From the NCBI GenBank assembly GCA_036511855.1, contig DATCBN010000098.1, positions 1 through 64,000 on the forward strand: a stretch of DNA of 64,000 nucleotides, in the 5' to 3' direction. Numbering within the stretch: the first letter of the stretch is position 1; each line of letters starts with the position of its first letter. The notes beneath the pieces were generated by a model. That model did not search any database and was not told the DNA's origin. It worked only from the letters and a program-made list of their open reading frames with translations. Of this stretch, positions 43,762 through 53,514 are shown in pieces. The position numbers were made by a program, and so were the translations under genes. The DNA is from Candidatus Eremiobacteraceae bacterium (GTDB lineage Bacteria > Vulcanimicrobiota > Vulcanimicrobiia > Eremiobacterales > Eremiobacteraceae).

Positions 43762-43821
43762 TACGCCGCCCATGTTGTTGATGACGTTTAACAGAACGCC
43801 GCCGAATTCATGAAGATGCAT
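43666..43821 (-). CDS. Putative 51-residue small protein with repeated DTGVFG motif
   Basis: ATG at 43821, preceded on the minus strand by AAAGGA about ten bases upstream; stop TAA at 43666. The peptide begins MHLHEFGGVLLNVINNMGGV, continues as a glycine-rich amphipathic segment (LASIGHFMHTL) and ends with DTGVFGVTPH-DTGVFGANKP, a tandem motif. Codons are mostly NNC, like real genes here. It overlaps the last 96 bases of the convergent HD-GYP-like gene. A TATAAT box lies 290 bp upstream. I do not know the family; peptide signal, membrane peptide or toxin are all conceivable, and a chance ORF is not excluded. Confidence 0.5.
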   Translation of the reverse strand: MHLHEFGGVLLNVINNMGGVLASIGHFMHTLDTGVFGVTPHDTGVFGANKP

Positions 43822-44195
43822 TATTAGTAGTCCTTTTCCAGTGATTCGCTCGCGAGCTCAGGATCTTTTTGACATCCGCTTCTGGGATAAGTTCACAAGA
43901 TCGCCGGCCCACGGCTATCCCGAAACTTGCCCACGGACCCGGTTTTCACAGAAGCCGCCCCACTGATTCAAGTGGTACGATTCCTTGCGCCGTGAAATTG
44001 CCGGCTCAACGATCCTCAAGAAACTTCGCTGTTCGAATCAATCTGTGTCGACAGAGCGCCCGATTCGTACATCGATGATCCGGGGCCAGCAAGTGACCCC
44101 CGTCACACATAGTATTATAGCCTATGTTCGGCTGATCGAATATTAATTATTAAGAACTACCTAGTATCCACGATGCGGAATTGCGTTGTTCCGTG
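43822..44195 (-). other. Non-coding leader region upstream of the small ORF
   Basis: No gene is supported here. Read on the minus strand it runs from the ilvE stop to the small ORF and has a promoter-like TATAAT (44119-44114), a CRP-like palindrome at the expected transcription start, and a potentially structured leader of about 285 nt including a GGAT-loop-ATCC type hairpin just before the small ORF. I could not match it to a known riboswitch. Confidence 0.45.
44092..44119 (-). promoter_or_regulatory. CRP/FNR-like palindrome overlapping a TATAAT promoter
   Basis: AGTGACCCCCGTCACA (44092-44107) matches TGTGA-N6-TCACA with one mismatch. On the minus strand a perfect TATAAT (44119-44114) would place the start of transcription within the palindrome, a position typical of repression. 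The -35 region is poor (ATTCGA-like). Confidence 0.5.
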
Positions 44196-45143
44196 TTAGG
44201 CGCGGCCTGCGACGAGCGTCGGGAAGCAAGGCGTGACCCATTTGCGGTACTTCTCTAGCTTGCCGAGTGACGCATCGCGGTAGACATCGGACAGTGCGGC
44301 GGCGATTCGGCCGACGGATCCCGTTCCGATTTGCCGGCGGTCCACTTCGACGACCGGACCAACGCCGACCGCGGTGCCCGAGAAGAATATCTCATCCGCT
44401 GCGTATAGTTCGCTCCGGTCGATGCTGCGCTCGACGACATCGATGCCGAGTTCGGCACGACAAAGTTCCATGAGCGTTTCGCGCGTGATGCCTTCGAGGA
44501 TGCTGTCGGTGACGGGCGGCGTGAAGACGACGCCGTTGCGCACGACGAAGATGTTCTCTGCGCTGCCTTCGGAGACGTGGCCATCTCCTGAGAGCAAGAT
44601 AGCCTCGTCGAAGCCGTTCGTCACGGCTTCTGTTTTGGCGAGCGCGGAGCTGACGTAGACGCCCGTGAGCTTGGCCCGCGCGGGTGCGCTGTTGTCATCG
44701 ATGCGCCGCCACGATGCGACGCAGACCTTCAAACCTTGCGTCGCGTCGAAGTACGACGTATGCGGCACGGCGACGATGGCAAAATCATCCTTGACGTTGT
44801 GCAGGCGGACGCCGATCTCTTCGGCCGCTTTGAACGCGATCGGCCGCACGTAGACGTCTTGCCGGTAATCGTTGAGCCGCGCGAGCTCCAACGTGTGATC
44901 GCACAGCGCCTTCGTGTTGGCGGGCAATTTGATGAGAAGAAGGTTGGCCGAAGCGCGCATGCGATCGTAGTGTTCGGCGAGCCTGAAGAAATACAGCTGC
45001 TTTTCCTCGGCGTTCCAATAACCCCGGATGCCCTCGAAACAGCCGGTGCCGTAATTGAGTCCGTGGGTGAGCAGGCCGACCTTCGCGTCGCGATAGGCCT
45101 TGTATTTGCCGCCGTGATAGATCTGAACGTCACCGAGGTCCAT
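44196..45143 (-). CDS. ilvE: Branched-chain amino acid aminotransferase
   Basis: 315 residues of fold type IV. HGLNYGTGCFEGIRGYW and FFRLAEHYDRMRASANLL are the N-terminal signatures; the PLP lysine is in ARAKLTGVYVSSALAKTEA; GHVSEGSAENIFVVRNG and DSILEGITRETLMELC and FFSGTAVGVGPV are the cofactor motifs. Catalyses the last step of Val, Leu and Ile synthesis. The gene is 26 bp downstream of csoR on the same strand, perhaps by read-through. Confidence 0.95.
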   Translation of the reverse strand: MDLGDVQIYHGGKYKAYRDAKVGLLTHGLNYGTGCFEGIRGYWNAEEKQLYFFRLAEHYDRMRASANLLLIKLPANTKALCDHTLELARLNDYRQDVYVRPIAFKAAEEIGVRLHNVKDDFAIVAVPHTSYFDATQGLKVCVASWRRIDDNSAPARAKLTGVYVSSALAKTEAVTNGFDEAILLSGDGHVSEGSAENIFVVRNGVVFTPPVTDSILEGITRETLMELCRAELGIDVVERSIDRSELYAADEIFFSGTAVGVGPVVEVDRRQIGTGSVGRIAAALSDVYRDASLGKLEKYRKWVTPCFPTLVAGRA

Positions 45144-45169
45144 GCGAAGTCGCGCTCCCTTTGTCGTCT

Positions 45170-45448
45170 TTACGTCTTGATGAAGCGGTTGACAGTGGCG
45201 ATCAATTCGTCAACGCGTTCTTGCCCTGTGTCGGCTTTCAGCGAATCGCGAACGCAGCCTTCGATGTGCTCTTGTAAGAGCACCATCCCAAGACTTTCGA
45301 GCGCGGATCGGGCCGATGCTATCTGCGTGAGAATATCGATGCAATACTCGTCGGACTCGACCATGCGCGCGAGACCACGGACTTGGCCTTCTATCTTGTG
45401 CAATCGCGAAACGAGCGCGGTCTTGTCTTTGAAGTACGGGTGCGCCAC
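45170..45448 (-). CDS. csoR: CsoR-family copper-sensing repressor
   Basis: 92 residues. Four-helix DUF156 fold: SRLHKIEGQVRGLARMVESDEYCIDILTQI. The Cu(I) ligands Cys36, His61 and Cys65 (YCIDIL, QEHIEGCV) have the same numbering as in M. tuberculosis CsoR, which supports copper rather than nickel or persulfide sensing. Divergent from copA, with two GC-tract palindromic sites between them, so it most likely represses both. Confidence 0.95.
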   Translation of the reverse strand: MAHPYFKDKTALVSRLHKIEGQVRGLARMVESDEYCIDILTQIASARSALESLGMVLLQEHIEGCVRDSLKADTGQERVDELIATVNRFIKT

Positions 45449-45470
45449 TATCGATCTGCTCCTGGGCGGT

Positions 45471-45484
45471 TGGGGTATACCCCA
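45471..45484. promoter_or_regulatory. CsoR-type operator (csoR side)
   Basis: TGGGGTATACCCCA is a perfect 14-bp palindrome 23 bp before the csoR start. Runs of G/C around TAT/ATA are typical of CsoR operators. Autoregulation is inferred. Confidence 0.7.
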
Positions 45485-45558
45485 TGCTGCCGCAGCCTCA
45501 TGGTACGCCTGTGGTCCGCGACTGTAAAGACATATTGACGTTCCAAAAGTCCCGATGT

Positions 45559-45583
45559 ATTATAGGGGTAGGGGGTATATTAC
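45559..45583. promoter_or_regulatory. CsoR-type operator (copA side)
   Basis: TATAGGGGTAGGGGGTATAT (45561-45580), a G-tract element framed by TATA/ATAT ends, about 40 bp before the copA start and probably overlapping its promoter. Its inverted complement matches the ATACCCCCTA type of CsoR site. Confidence 0.6.
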
Positions 45584-45619
45584 CGTCCAAACGTCGAGCC
45601 TCCTCCACGCAAAACTCCA

Positions 45620-47830
<2,211 letters not shown>

Positions 47831-47874
47831 CCACCCTCCGGCGCTTATGGGCCGCACGGCCGCAGGACATTTTG

Positions 47875-47889
47875 CTTTGTCATGCAAAG
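47875..47889. promoter_or_regulatory. CTTTG palindrome before the membrane protein/regulator pair
   Basis: CTTTG-TCATG-CAAAG, an interrupted perfect inverted repeat ending 9 bp before the ATG at 47899. Likely operator of the HTH_34-type regulator encoded in the same operon (autoregulation inferred from position). Confidence 0.55.
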
Positions 47890-47898
47890 TGAGGGCGC

Positions 47899-48510
47899 AT
47901 GGAAGTCGAACGAGCGTTAGCCGATCTCGCTGAAGTCCGCGACCGGCTGGCATCGTGCCAACAGTTCCGCGGGTATTCGGGCCCGGCCGCCTCATTCAGC
48001 GGCATCGGTGCGATCGCCGCAGGCCTCGTGCAGCTGATCGTCGCGCCGTATCCGGTCACAAGCGCACAAATCCAGGCGTATTTTCTCATCTGGAGCGTCT
48101 GCCTCGGCGTCGCGCTCGCCGCGAACTACGGGGCGCTCGCGATATGGTACGCGCGCACTGCTGGATTGCAAGAGCGCAGCCAGACGCGCACCGCGGGCTT
48201 GAGCATCTTGCCGGCCGTCGTGCTCGGGGCGATCTTGAGCGCGTCGCTCTCGCTCCACGGCATGTACTGGATGTTGCCGGGAGTCTGGTATGCGTGCTAC
48301 GCGGTCGGTCTGTTCGCATCGCGCGCGATGGTTCCGCGTCAGGTCGCGGCAGCCGGCATTTTATTCGCGATCGCCGGTGCCGCGCTCTTGCTCGTGCCGG
48401 ATCAATCGCTGCCGTTGTCGTGGTGGGTGATGCCGCTCGGATTCGGCGTTATGCAGACCTACATCGGTTGGATATTAGCTCGCGAAGAGGAGTCTCCCGT
48501 AACCGCATGA
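47899..48510 (+). CDS. Membrane protein of unknown function paired with an HTH_34 regulator
   Basis: 203 residues; GAGGGCGC precedes the ATG. The N-terminus is soluble (MEVERALADLAEVRDRLASCQQFRGY), followed by five or six helices (GIGAIAAGLVQLIVAPY, FLIWSVCLGVALAANYGAL, LPAVVLGAILSASLSL, AAGILFAIAGAALLLVP). The soluble start LADLAEVRDRLA and FRGYSGPAASFSGIGAI recur in membrane proteins next to HTH_34 regulators as far as I recall; no function is known to me. The stop overlaps the regulator start (ATGA). Confidence 0.75.
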   Translation: MEVERALADLAEVRDRLASCQQFRGYSGPAASFSGIGAIAAGLVQLIVAPYPVTSAQIQAYFLIWSVCLGVALAANYGALAIWYARTAGLQERSQTRTAGLSILPAVVLGAILSASLSLHGMYWMLPGVWYACYAVGLFASRAMVPRQVAAAGILFAIAGAALLLVPDQSLPLSWWVMPLGFGVMQTYIGWILAREEESPVTA

Positions 48511-48923
48511 GCGCGAAGAAAGCAACCAAGAAATCCGGCGGCTCGCAATCCGCCGAGGCGCCGTTCGCCTATGCCGGGCTCGAGCGGATATTCCACGAGC
48601 GCGGCCGGCTCGCGGTCTGCACGTGTCTCATCGCGCATCCGGAAGGCATGAGTTTCACTGAGTTGCAGGTCGCCTGCGGCCTGACCGACGGCAATCTCAG
48701 CCGTCATCTTCGCGCACTCGCGGATATGGACATCGTCTCGATCGTGCGGCTCACAGGTCCGGGCAGGCCGACGAGCGTCTGCCGCATCACGAAGGGCGGC
48801 CGTGCCCGCTTTCTCGCCTACGTGGATGAATTGGAGTCGGTCGTGCGCGACGTGCACGACCGCGCGGAAGACGCGCAACGTGAATCGCGAAGCCGTGCCA
48901 TGCCGCGATTGGCGACCACATAG
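48507..48923 (+). CDS. Winged-helix transcriptional regulator (HTH_34 / PF13601 type)
   Basis: 138 residues. LERIFHERGRLAVCTCLIAHPEGMSFTELQVACGLTDGNLSRHLRALADMDIVSIVRLTG is the winged-helix domain, with GNLSRHLRAL as recognition helix; RPTSVCRITKGGRARFLAYVDELESV is the wing and C-terminal helix. No ligand-binding domain is present, so it may sense through dimerisation or the membrane partner. Basic flexible N-terminus (SAKKATKKSGG). Confidence 0.85.
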   Translation: MSAKKATKKSGGSQSAEAPFAYAGLERIFHERGRLAVCTCLIAHPEGMSFTELQVACGLTDGNLSRHLRALADMDIVSIVRLTGPGRPTSVCRITKGGRARFLAYVDELESVVRDVHDRAEDAQRESRSRAMPRLATT

Positions 48924-48924
48924 C

Positions 48925-49668
48925 ATGATCATCCGCAAAACGGCGAGCGCCGCGGCCGAAGCCGCACCGCAGACATCGCCTCGTCACATCGCGATCATCA
49001 TGGATGGCAATCGCCGCTGGGCGCGCGAACGGAGCTTGCCGCTCGTCGAGGGTTACCGCCGCGGGATCATCTCGCTGCGCGAGGTGACGCGCGCATGCAG
49101 CGAGCTGCACGTGCCGTACCTGACCGTCTACGGGTTTTCGACTGAGAACTGGAAGCGCGACGATGCGGAGCTCTCCATTCTCTTCGAATTGTGCTGTGCG
49201 TTCGCGCGCAAAGAACTCGCAGGACTCGTGCGCGAAAATGTGCGCGTGCAGCTCATCGGGCATCCGGAGGAGTTGCCGCCTGCCGCACGTCGAGCGCTCG
49301 CCGATCTGGTCGACAAGACGCGCGCCAACACCGGCACGATTTTGAACCTCGCGGTCAACTACAGCGCACGTGCGGAGTTGGGCGATGCCGCTCGCGCTCT
49401 AGCCGCGGATGTCGCATCGGGAGCCGTCGCGCCGTCTGCTGTCGACGAAGACACGATCGGCCGCTACCTTCATACTCGCGGCATGCCGGATCCCGATCTG
49501 CTCATCCGGCCGGGCGGCGAAGCGCGTCTGTCCAATTTCCTGCTCTATCAGCTCGCGTACACCGAGCTTTGGTTGACCGACGTCTATTGGCCCGATTTCA
49601 CGCGCGAAACTTTCTCGCTCGCGATCGCCGATTTTGCCCGACGCGCACGCCGTTACGGCGGCGCGTAG
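48925..49668 (+). CDS. uppS: Isoprenyl (undecaprenyl) diphosphate synthase
   Basis: 247 residues. HIAIIMDGNRRWARERSLPLVEGYRRG holds the catalytic Asp of cis-prenyltransferases; LTVYGFSTENWKR, NLAVNYSARAELGDA and PDPDLLIRPGGEARLSNFLLYQLAYTELWLTDVYWPDF complete conserved regions I-V. Makes the C55 lipid carrier for peptidoglycan, from precursors of the MEP pathway (ispE). Starts just after the regulator stop. Confidence 0.95.
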   Translation: MIIRKTASAAAEAAPQTSPRHIAIIMDGNRRWARERSLPLVEGYRRGIISLREVTRACSELHVPYLTVYGFSTENWKRDDAELSILFELCCAFARKELAGLVRENVRVQLIGHPEELPPAARRALADLVDKTRANTGTILNLAVNYSARAELGDAARALAADVASGAVAPSAVDEDTIGRYLHTRGMPDPDLLIRPGGEARLSNFLLYQLAYTELWLTDVYWPDFTRETFSLAIADFARRARRYGGA

Positions 49669-49689
49669 ACTGTAAGCCGCACTGCCCGA

Positions 49690-50493
49690 TTGATCGCAGA
49701 TTTTCATCTCCATAGCAATCACAGCGACGGCGAGCTCTCGCCTTCGGCGCTTGTGGACGTGGTCGCCGACGCGGGGGTCGCGATCATGGCGCTCACCGAC
49801 CACGATACGACGTCGGGCCACGCTCAAGCGCAAGCGCGCTGCAGACAGCGCGGAATCGCGTTCGTTCGCGGCATCGAAATGACGACGTATGCGATGGACC
49901 GCGTCATACATGTCTTGGGTCTTGGGGTGCGGACGCACAACGAAGGGCTCGTCAGAGCGGGCGAAACCGCACGCGCCAACTTCGCGCAAAACCAGAAAAC
50001 TTGGGTGGACGCGCTCGCAGCACAGGGTGCCACCGTTTGGTGGCAGCGCGACTTTCCCGACGGCGCCGTGCGGCTGCCGGTCCTCATCGAACGACTGTGC
50101 CAGCGAGGCTTCGAAGGCGGCGACCCTCAGCGCGTGCACGCTGCGTTCCGGGCGTATTTTCGCGCGCTGCCGGGCAAGGCATACGCCCCGCTTCCTTCAC
50201 CACGCGCGGCGGCCGATACGATCCGCGCCGCCGGCGGGATCGCGATACTCGCGCATCCGTACAGGATCGCAGAAGATGCTTCGTGGCACGAGATCCTTGA
50301 CGGCATGGACGGCATCGAAGCGATGTATGCGACGTATCTGCCGGCGCAGCGCGAATCGCTGCTCGAAATCGCGCGGGCCAATAGCTTACTATATTCTTGC
50401 GGCAGCGACTACCATGGCCATTTCTTCGGCAAGTACCAAAATCCGAAATTCGAAGCGCCGCCCGAGCTGCTCGCACGCCTCCGCGCGTCTTGA
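49690..50493 (+). CDS. PHP-domain phosphoesterase (RNase AM/YciV-like)
   Basis: 267 residues with TTG start (ADFHLHSNHSDGELSP). PHP motifs: DFHLHSNHSDG, LTDHDTTSG, the Glu in RGIEMTTY, ILAHPYRI, and the final SDYHG. The middle insertion (FRAYFRALPGKAYAPLPSP) corresponds to the AMP-binding part of YciV-type 5'-3' exoribonucleases/3',5'-nucleotide phosphatases. Follows uppS by 21 bp. Confidence 0.85.
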   Translation: MIADFHLHSNHSDGELSPSALVDVVADAGVAIMALTDHDTTSGHAQAQARCRQRGIAFVRGIEMTTYAMDRVIHVLGLGVRTHNEGLVRAGETARANFAQNQKTWVDALAAQGATVWWQRDFPDGAVRLPVLIERLCQRGFEGGDPQRVHAAFRAYFRALPGKAYAPLPSPRAAADTIRAAGGIAILAHPYRIAEDASWHEILDGMDGIEAMYATYLPAQRESLLEIARANSLLYSCGSDYHGHFFGKYQNPKFEAPPELLARLRAS

Positions 50494-50504
50494 TGGTCAC
50501 CGTT

Positions 50505-50595
50505 CTGTAGGAGGGTGAGCAACGCTCACCCCATTTTTATTTGAAAAAAAAACGGGGCAAGCGATGCTTGCCCTAGTACAATGGCCCTCCTACAG
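50505..50595. repeat. Palindromic element R7 with perfect 11-bp terminal inverted repeats
   Basis: Begins with CTGTAGGAGGG (50505-50515) and ends with CCCTCCTACAG (50585-50595), exact inverted repeats enclosing a 91-bp unit. Inside are GGGTGAGC-AAC-GCTCACCC, an AT-rich linker with A9, GGGCAAGC-GAT-GCTTGCCC and CTAGTAC. It is the clearest complete copy of the family. The polX stop codon is inside the right end. Confidence 0.92.
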
Positions 50596-52326
50596 ATTTG
50601 ATGACTTCGAGCGCTTGGCTTTCACGAACTTCAGCACGTCGGAAAGCCGCCGCGTGTTGAGCACGTCGGCGCGGGTCAGGCCGGCTTTGCGGGCGGTGCC
50701 GACGCCGAAGTGCATATGATCGAGCATCTCGACGCTATGCGCGTCGGTGTCGATCGATATCGTGCAGCCCATCTCTTTCGCACGGCGCGCCATCGCAGCG
50801 TTGAGGTCGAGCCGTTTCGGATTGGCGTTGATCTCCATCGCGGTGCCGCTTTGAGCGGCGGCGCGGAACACCGCTTCTTGATCGAATTCGTATCCGGCGC
50901 GCTTTTCGATGAGGGCGCCGGTCGGATGCCCGATGATATTGACGAACGGATTGCGGATGGCGCGGATCAGGCGCTCCGTCTGCTCCGCTTTGGAACGCGT
51001 GAACGCGGAGTGGATCGAGGCGACGACGATGTCGAGTTCCGCAAGGATCTCGTCGGGCCAATCCAGCGATCCGTCTGCGCGGATATCGACCTCGGACGAG
51101 CAGAGCAGGCGGACGCCGAATTGGTCGCGGGCTTTCTTTATCTCGGCGATCTGCGCGTGAAGACGCTCGGCATTGAGGCCGTTCGCCACTGCACGCCCCG
51201 GCGAATGATCGGAGATCGATAGATATTCTCGTTTGCGTTCGGCGGCCGCGCGCGCCATCTGCTCGATGCTGCGCGTTCCGTCGCTCCATGTGGTGTGATC
51301 GTGCAGATCGCCGCGGATGTCGTCGAGCGTGACGAGCTGCGGCAATGAATGTTTCTTCGCGAGGTCGATCTCGTCCAATCCCACGCGCAGCTCGGGCGGG
51401 ATGTATTGGAGATCCAGCGCCGCGTAGACGTCCTCTTCGCTCTGCATCGTCCGGATTTTACCGGTGGCGATCTCTTCGACGCCGTATTCGCTCACTTTGA
51501 GGCCGCGCGCCTTAGCAAGCTCGCGCAACTGGACGTTGTGCTCTTTGTTGCCGGTGAAATGTTGAAGCAAATTGCCGAAGCACTCGTGCGCCACCACCCG
51601 GCAGTCGATCGAGATACCGGGGGCGGCCCACACCGTCGCTTTCGTGTCGCCGAGACCTGCGACGCGCTCCACCATCGGCAGGGCGGCAAAGAACGCCAGC
51701 GCCTCGCTGGGAGTCGAACTCGTGCAGATGATGTCGAGATCGCCGACCGTAGGTTCCATGCGCCGCAACGAACCGGCAGCGGTGACGTTCTTCGCTAACC
51801 CGCTTTCGGCGAGCGCCGCCACCACCGACTGCGCGATGGGCCACGCGTCGCCCAGGCGCATGCGTTTTGTCCTTTGCGCCAGTTGGGCCAGCGCCGTGCG
51901 CAGATTCTCGATGCCTTTGGCGCCGAGCCGCGGCAGATTTGCGATCGACCCGTCGTCGACCACTTTGCGCAAGCCGGCGACGCTCACGACGCCAAGGTCT
52001 TTGTAGAGGGCGACTGCGGTCTTCGTCCCGACGCCGGGCACCGTCAGCAGCTCGAGCACGGTCGGCGGATACTTGCCGCGCAGCTCATCGAGATACGGGC
52101 ATGTGCCGGTACGGTCGATCTCGTCGATCTTTATCGCGATGGCTTTTCCGACGCCGGGAAGATCCTGGAGCGTGTGCGCCTCGATCATGGAACGCGCCGT
52201 CGATTCGGCATCTTCGAGGCTTCGTTTCGCCCGTTCGTACGCCCGGATCTTGAAGAAAGGCTCGCCGTCGAACTCCATTAGCGCGGCTATCTCACCCAAA
52301 CGGGCGGCGATGTCGACGTTGTTCAT
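50590..52326 (-). CDS. polX: DNA polymerase/3'-5' exonuclease PolX
   Basis: 578 residues from MNNVDIAARLGEIAAL. N-terminal helix-hairpin-helix region (DLPGVGKAIAIKI, LLTVPGVGTKTA), polymerase X catalytic motif AGSLRRMEPTVGDLDIIC with two Asp, and a C-terminal PHP domain (DLHDHTTWSDG, SISDHSPG, SSEVDI, IDTDAHSVEMLDHM). Bacterial PolX fills gaps in base-excision repair; the PHP domain gives Mn-dependent exonuclease. The last two codons (CTG TAG) belong to the terminal inverted repeat of R7. Confidence 0.95.
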   Translation of the reverse strand: MNNVDIAARLGEIAALMEFDGEPFFKIRAYERAKRSLEDAESTARSMIEAHTLQDLPGVGKAIAIKIDEIDRTGTCPYLDELRGKYPPTVLELLTVPGVGTKTAVALYKDLGVVSVAGLRKVVDDGSIANLPRLGAKGIENLRTALAQLAQRTKRMRLGDAWPIAQSVVAALAESGLAKNVTAAGSLRRMEPTVGDLDIICTSSTPSEALAFFAALPMVERVAGLGDTKATVWAAPGISIDCRVVAHECFGNLLQHFTGNKEHNVQLRELAKARGLKVSEYGVEEIATGKIRTMQSEEDVYAALDLQYIPPELRVGLDEIDLAKKHSLPQLVTLDDIRGDLHDHTTWSDGTRSIEQMARAAAERKREYLSISDHSPGRAVANGLNAERLHAQIAEIKKARDQFGVRLLCSSEVDIRADGSLDWPDEILAELDIVVASIHSAFTRSKAEQTERLIRAIRNPFVNIIGHPTGALIEKRAGYEFDQEAVFRAAAQSGTAMEINANPKRLDLNAAMARRAKEMGCTISIDTDAHSVEMLDHMHFGVGTARKAGLTRADVLNTRRLSDVLKFVKAKRSKSSNL

Positions 52327-52385
52327 TGGAGGGGCGTTCGCGCCGCACAGGCCGCCGCCCCGCGTCGCAAGAATTGGCGGCCACC

Positions 52386-53495
52386 ATGACCCCGGCACCG
52401 GCCCGACGACGCCTCGATCCCGCCATCTTCAACTTGCCGGTCCAGAAGATGCGCGCGGGATATTATTCCGACGCCTACTTCAACCGGGTCAAGGAGATCC
52501 TCGAGCGCGACGGCCGAAATCCGCGCGTGCTGATGCAGGTCTTCAACAAGAAGGATGCTGTGCTGTGCGGCATCGACGAAGCGATCGCGATCCTCAAGTT
52601 GTGCAGCGGCCGGTCCGTCGCCGGCGGCCCGTGGCAAGAGGGCTGGAGCGCGCTCGACGTGCGCGCGCTGTATGACGGCGATCGGGTCGGACCGTACGAG
52701 ACCGTGATGACGATCGAGGGCGACTACTCGTTGTTCACGCATCTCGAAACCGACTACTTGGGCGTGCTCGCTCGCCGGACGAGGGTGGCGACGAATACGA
52801 GCGCGGTCGTCGCGGCGGCGAGCGGCAAGAATGTCCTGTTCTTTCCGGCACGTTTCGACCATCATCTCGTTCAGACGGGCGACGGCTACGCGGCATATAT
52901 CAGCGGCGCGCTCGGCGTGAGCACCGACGCGCAAGCGGAGTGGTGGGGCAGCCGCGGGTTCGGCACCGTGCCGCACGGTTTGATCGCGGCATACGGCGGC
53001 GACACGGTATTGGCGGTGAAGAAGTTCGCTCAGTATGCGGAATCGTCGGTGAATGTCATCGCGCTGGTCGATTTTGACAACGACTGCGTGAACACCGCAA
53101 AGGCGTGCGCGGCGGCGTTGGGTCCGAGGCTATGGGGCGTGCGGTTGGACACGTCGGCCACGCTCGTCGACAAGAGCCTGTTCGATCAGATGGGCACTTT
53201 CGATCCCACCGGCGTCAACGCGCAACTCGTCCTCAACGTGCGCCGCGGTTTGGACGACGCGGGATTCGACCGGGTGAAGATCATCGTATCCGGCGGATTC
53301 AACGTCGAAAAGATCCGCGCGTTCGAATCGGCGAGCATCCCAGTGGACGCCTATGCCGTCGGCTCCGTGCTGTTCGAAGGCAAATTCGATTTCACCGCCG
53401 ATATCGCGCTCGCCGAAAAAGACGGCACCATGGTGAGCTGCCACAAAGCCGGAAGACCGTACCGGCCAAACGCGCGGCTGGAAAAAGTGATCTGA
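52386..53495 (+). CDS. pncB: Nicotinate phosphoribosyltransferase
   Basis: 369 residues from ATG 52386, 60 bp from the divergent polX start. MRAGYYSDAYFNR, PYETVMTIEGDYSLFTHLETDYLGVLARRTRVATNT, FFPARFDHHLVQTGDGYAA and HGLIAAYGGDTVLAVKKF match the NAPRTase family; VSGGFNVEKIRAFE with VDAYAVGSVLF is the PRPP phosphate loop. Shorter than classical PncB, like archaeal-type enzymes. Salvages nicotinate for NAD. Confidence 0.9.
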   Translation: MTPAPARRRLDPAIFNLPVQKMRAGYYSDAYFNRVKEILERDGRNPRVLMQVFNKKDAVLCGIDEAIAILKLCSGRSVAGGPWQEGWSALDVRALYDGDRVGPYETVMTIEGDYSLFTHLETDYLGVLARRTRVATNTSAVVAAASGKNVLFFPARFDHHLVQTGDGYAAYISGALGVSTDAQAEWWGSRGFGTVPHGLIAAYGGDTVLAVKKFAQYAESSVNVIALVDFDNDCVNTAKACAAALGPRLWGVRLDTSATLVDKSLFDQMGTFDPTGVNAQLVLNVRRGLDDAGFDRVKIIVSGGFNVEKIRAFESASIPVDAYAVGSVLFEGKFDFTADIALAEKDGTMVSCHKAGRPYRPNARLEKVI

Positions 53496-53514
53496 CACTC
53501 CGGCACGCGCGTCG

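Noticed and set aside
43869-44078. 69-codon plus-strand frame in the ilvE/HD-GYP gap
   Set aside because: No ribosome site or motif; the minus strand carries the better promoter and small ORF signals.
43822-44110. c-di-GMP (GEMM) riboswitch ahead of the small ORF
   Set aside because: The region is structured but lacks the conserved GEMM core, so the idea could not be supported.
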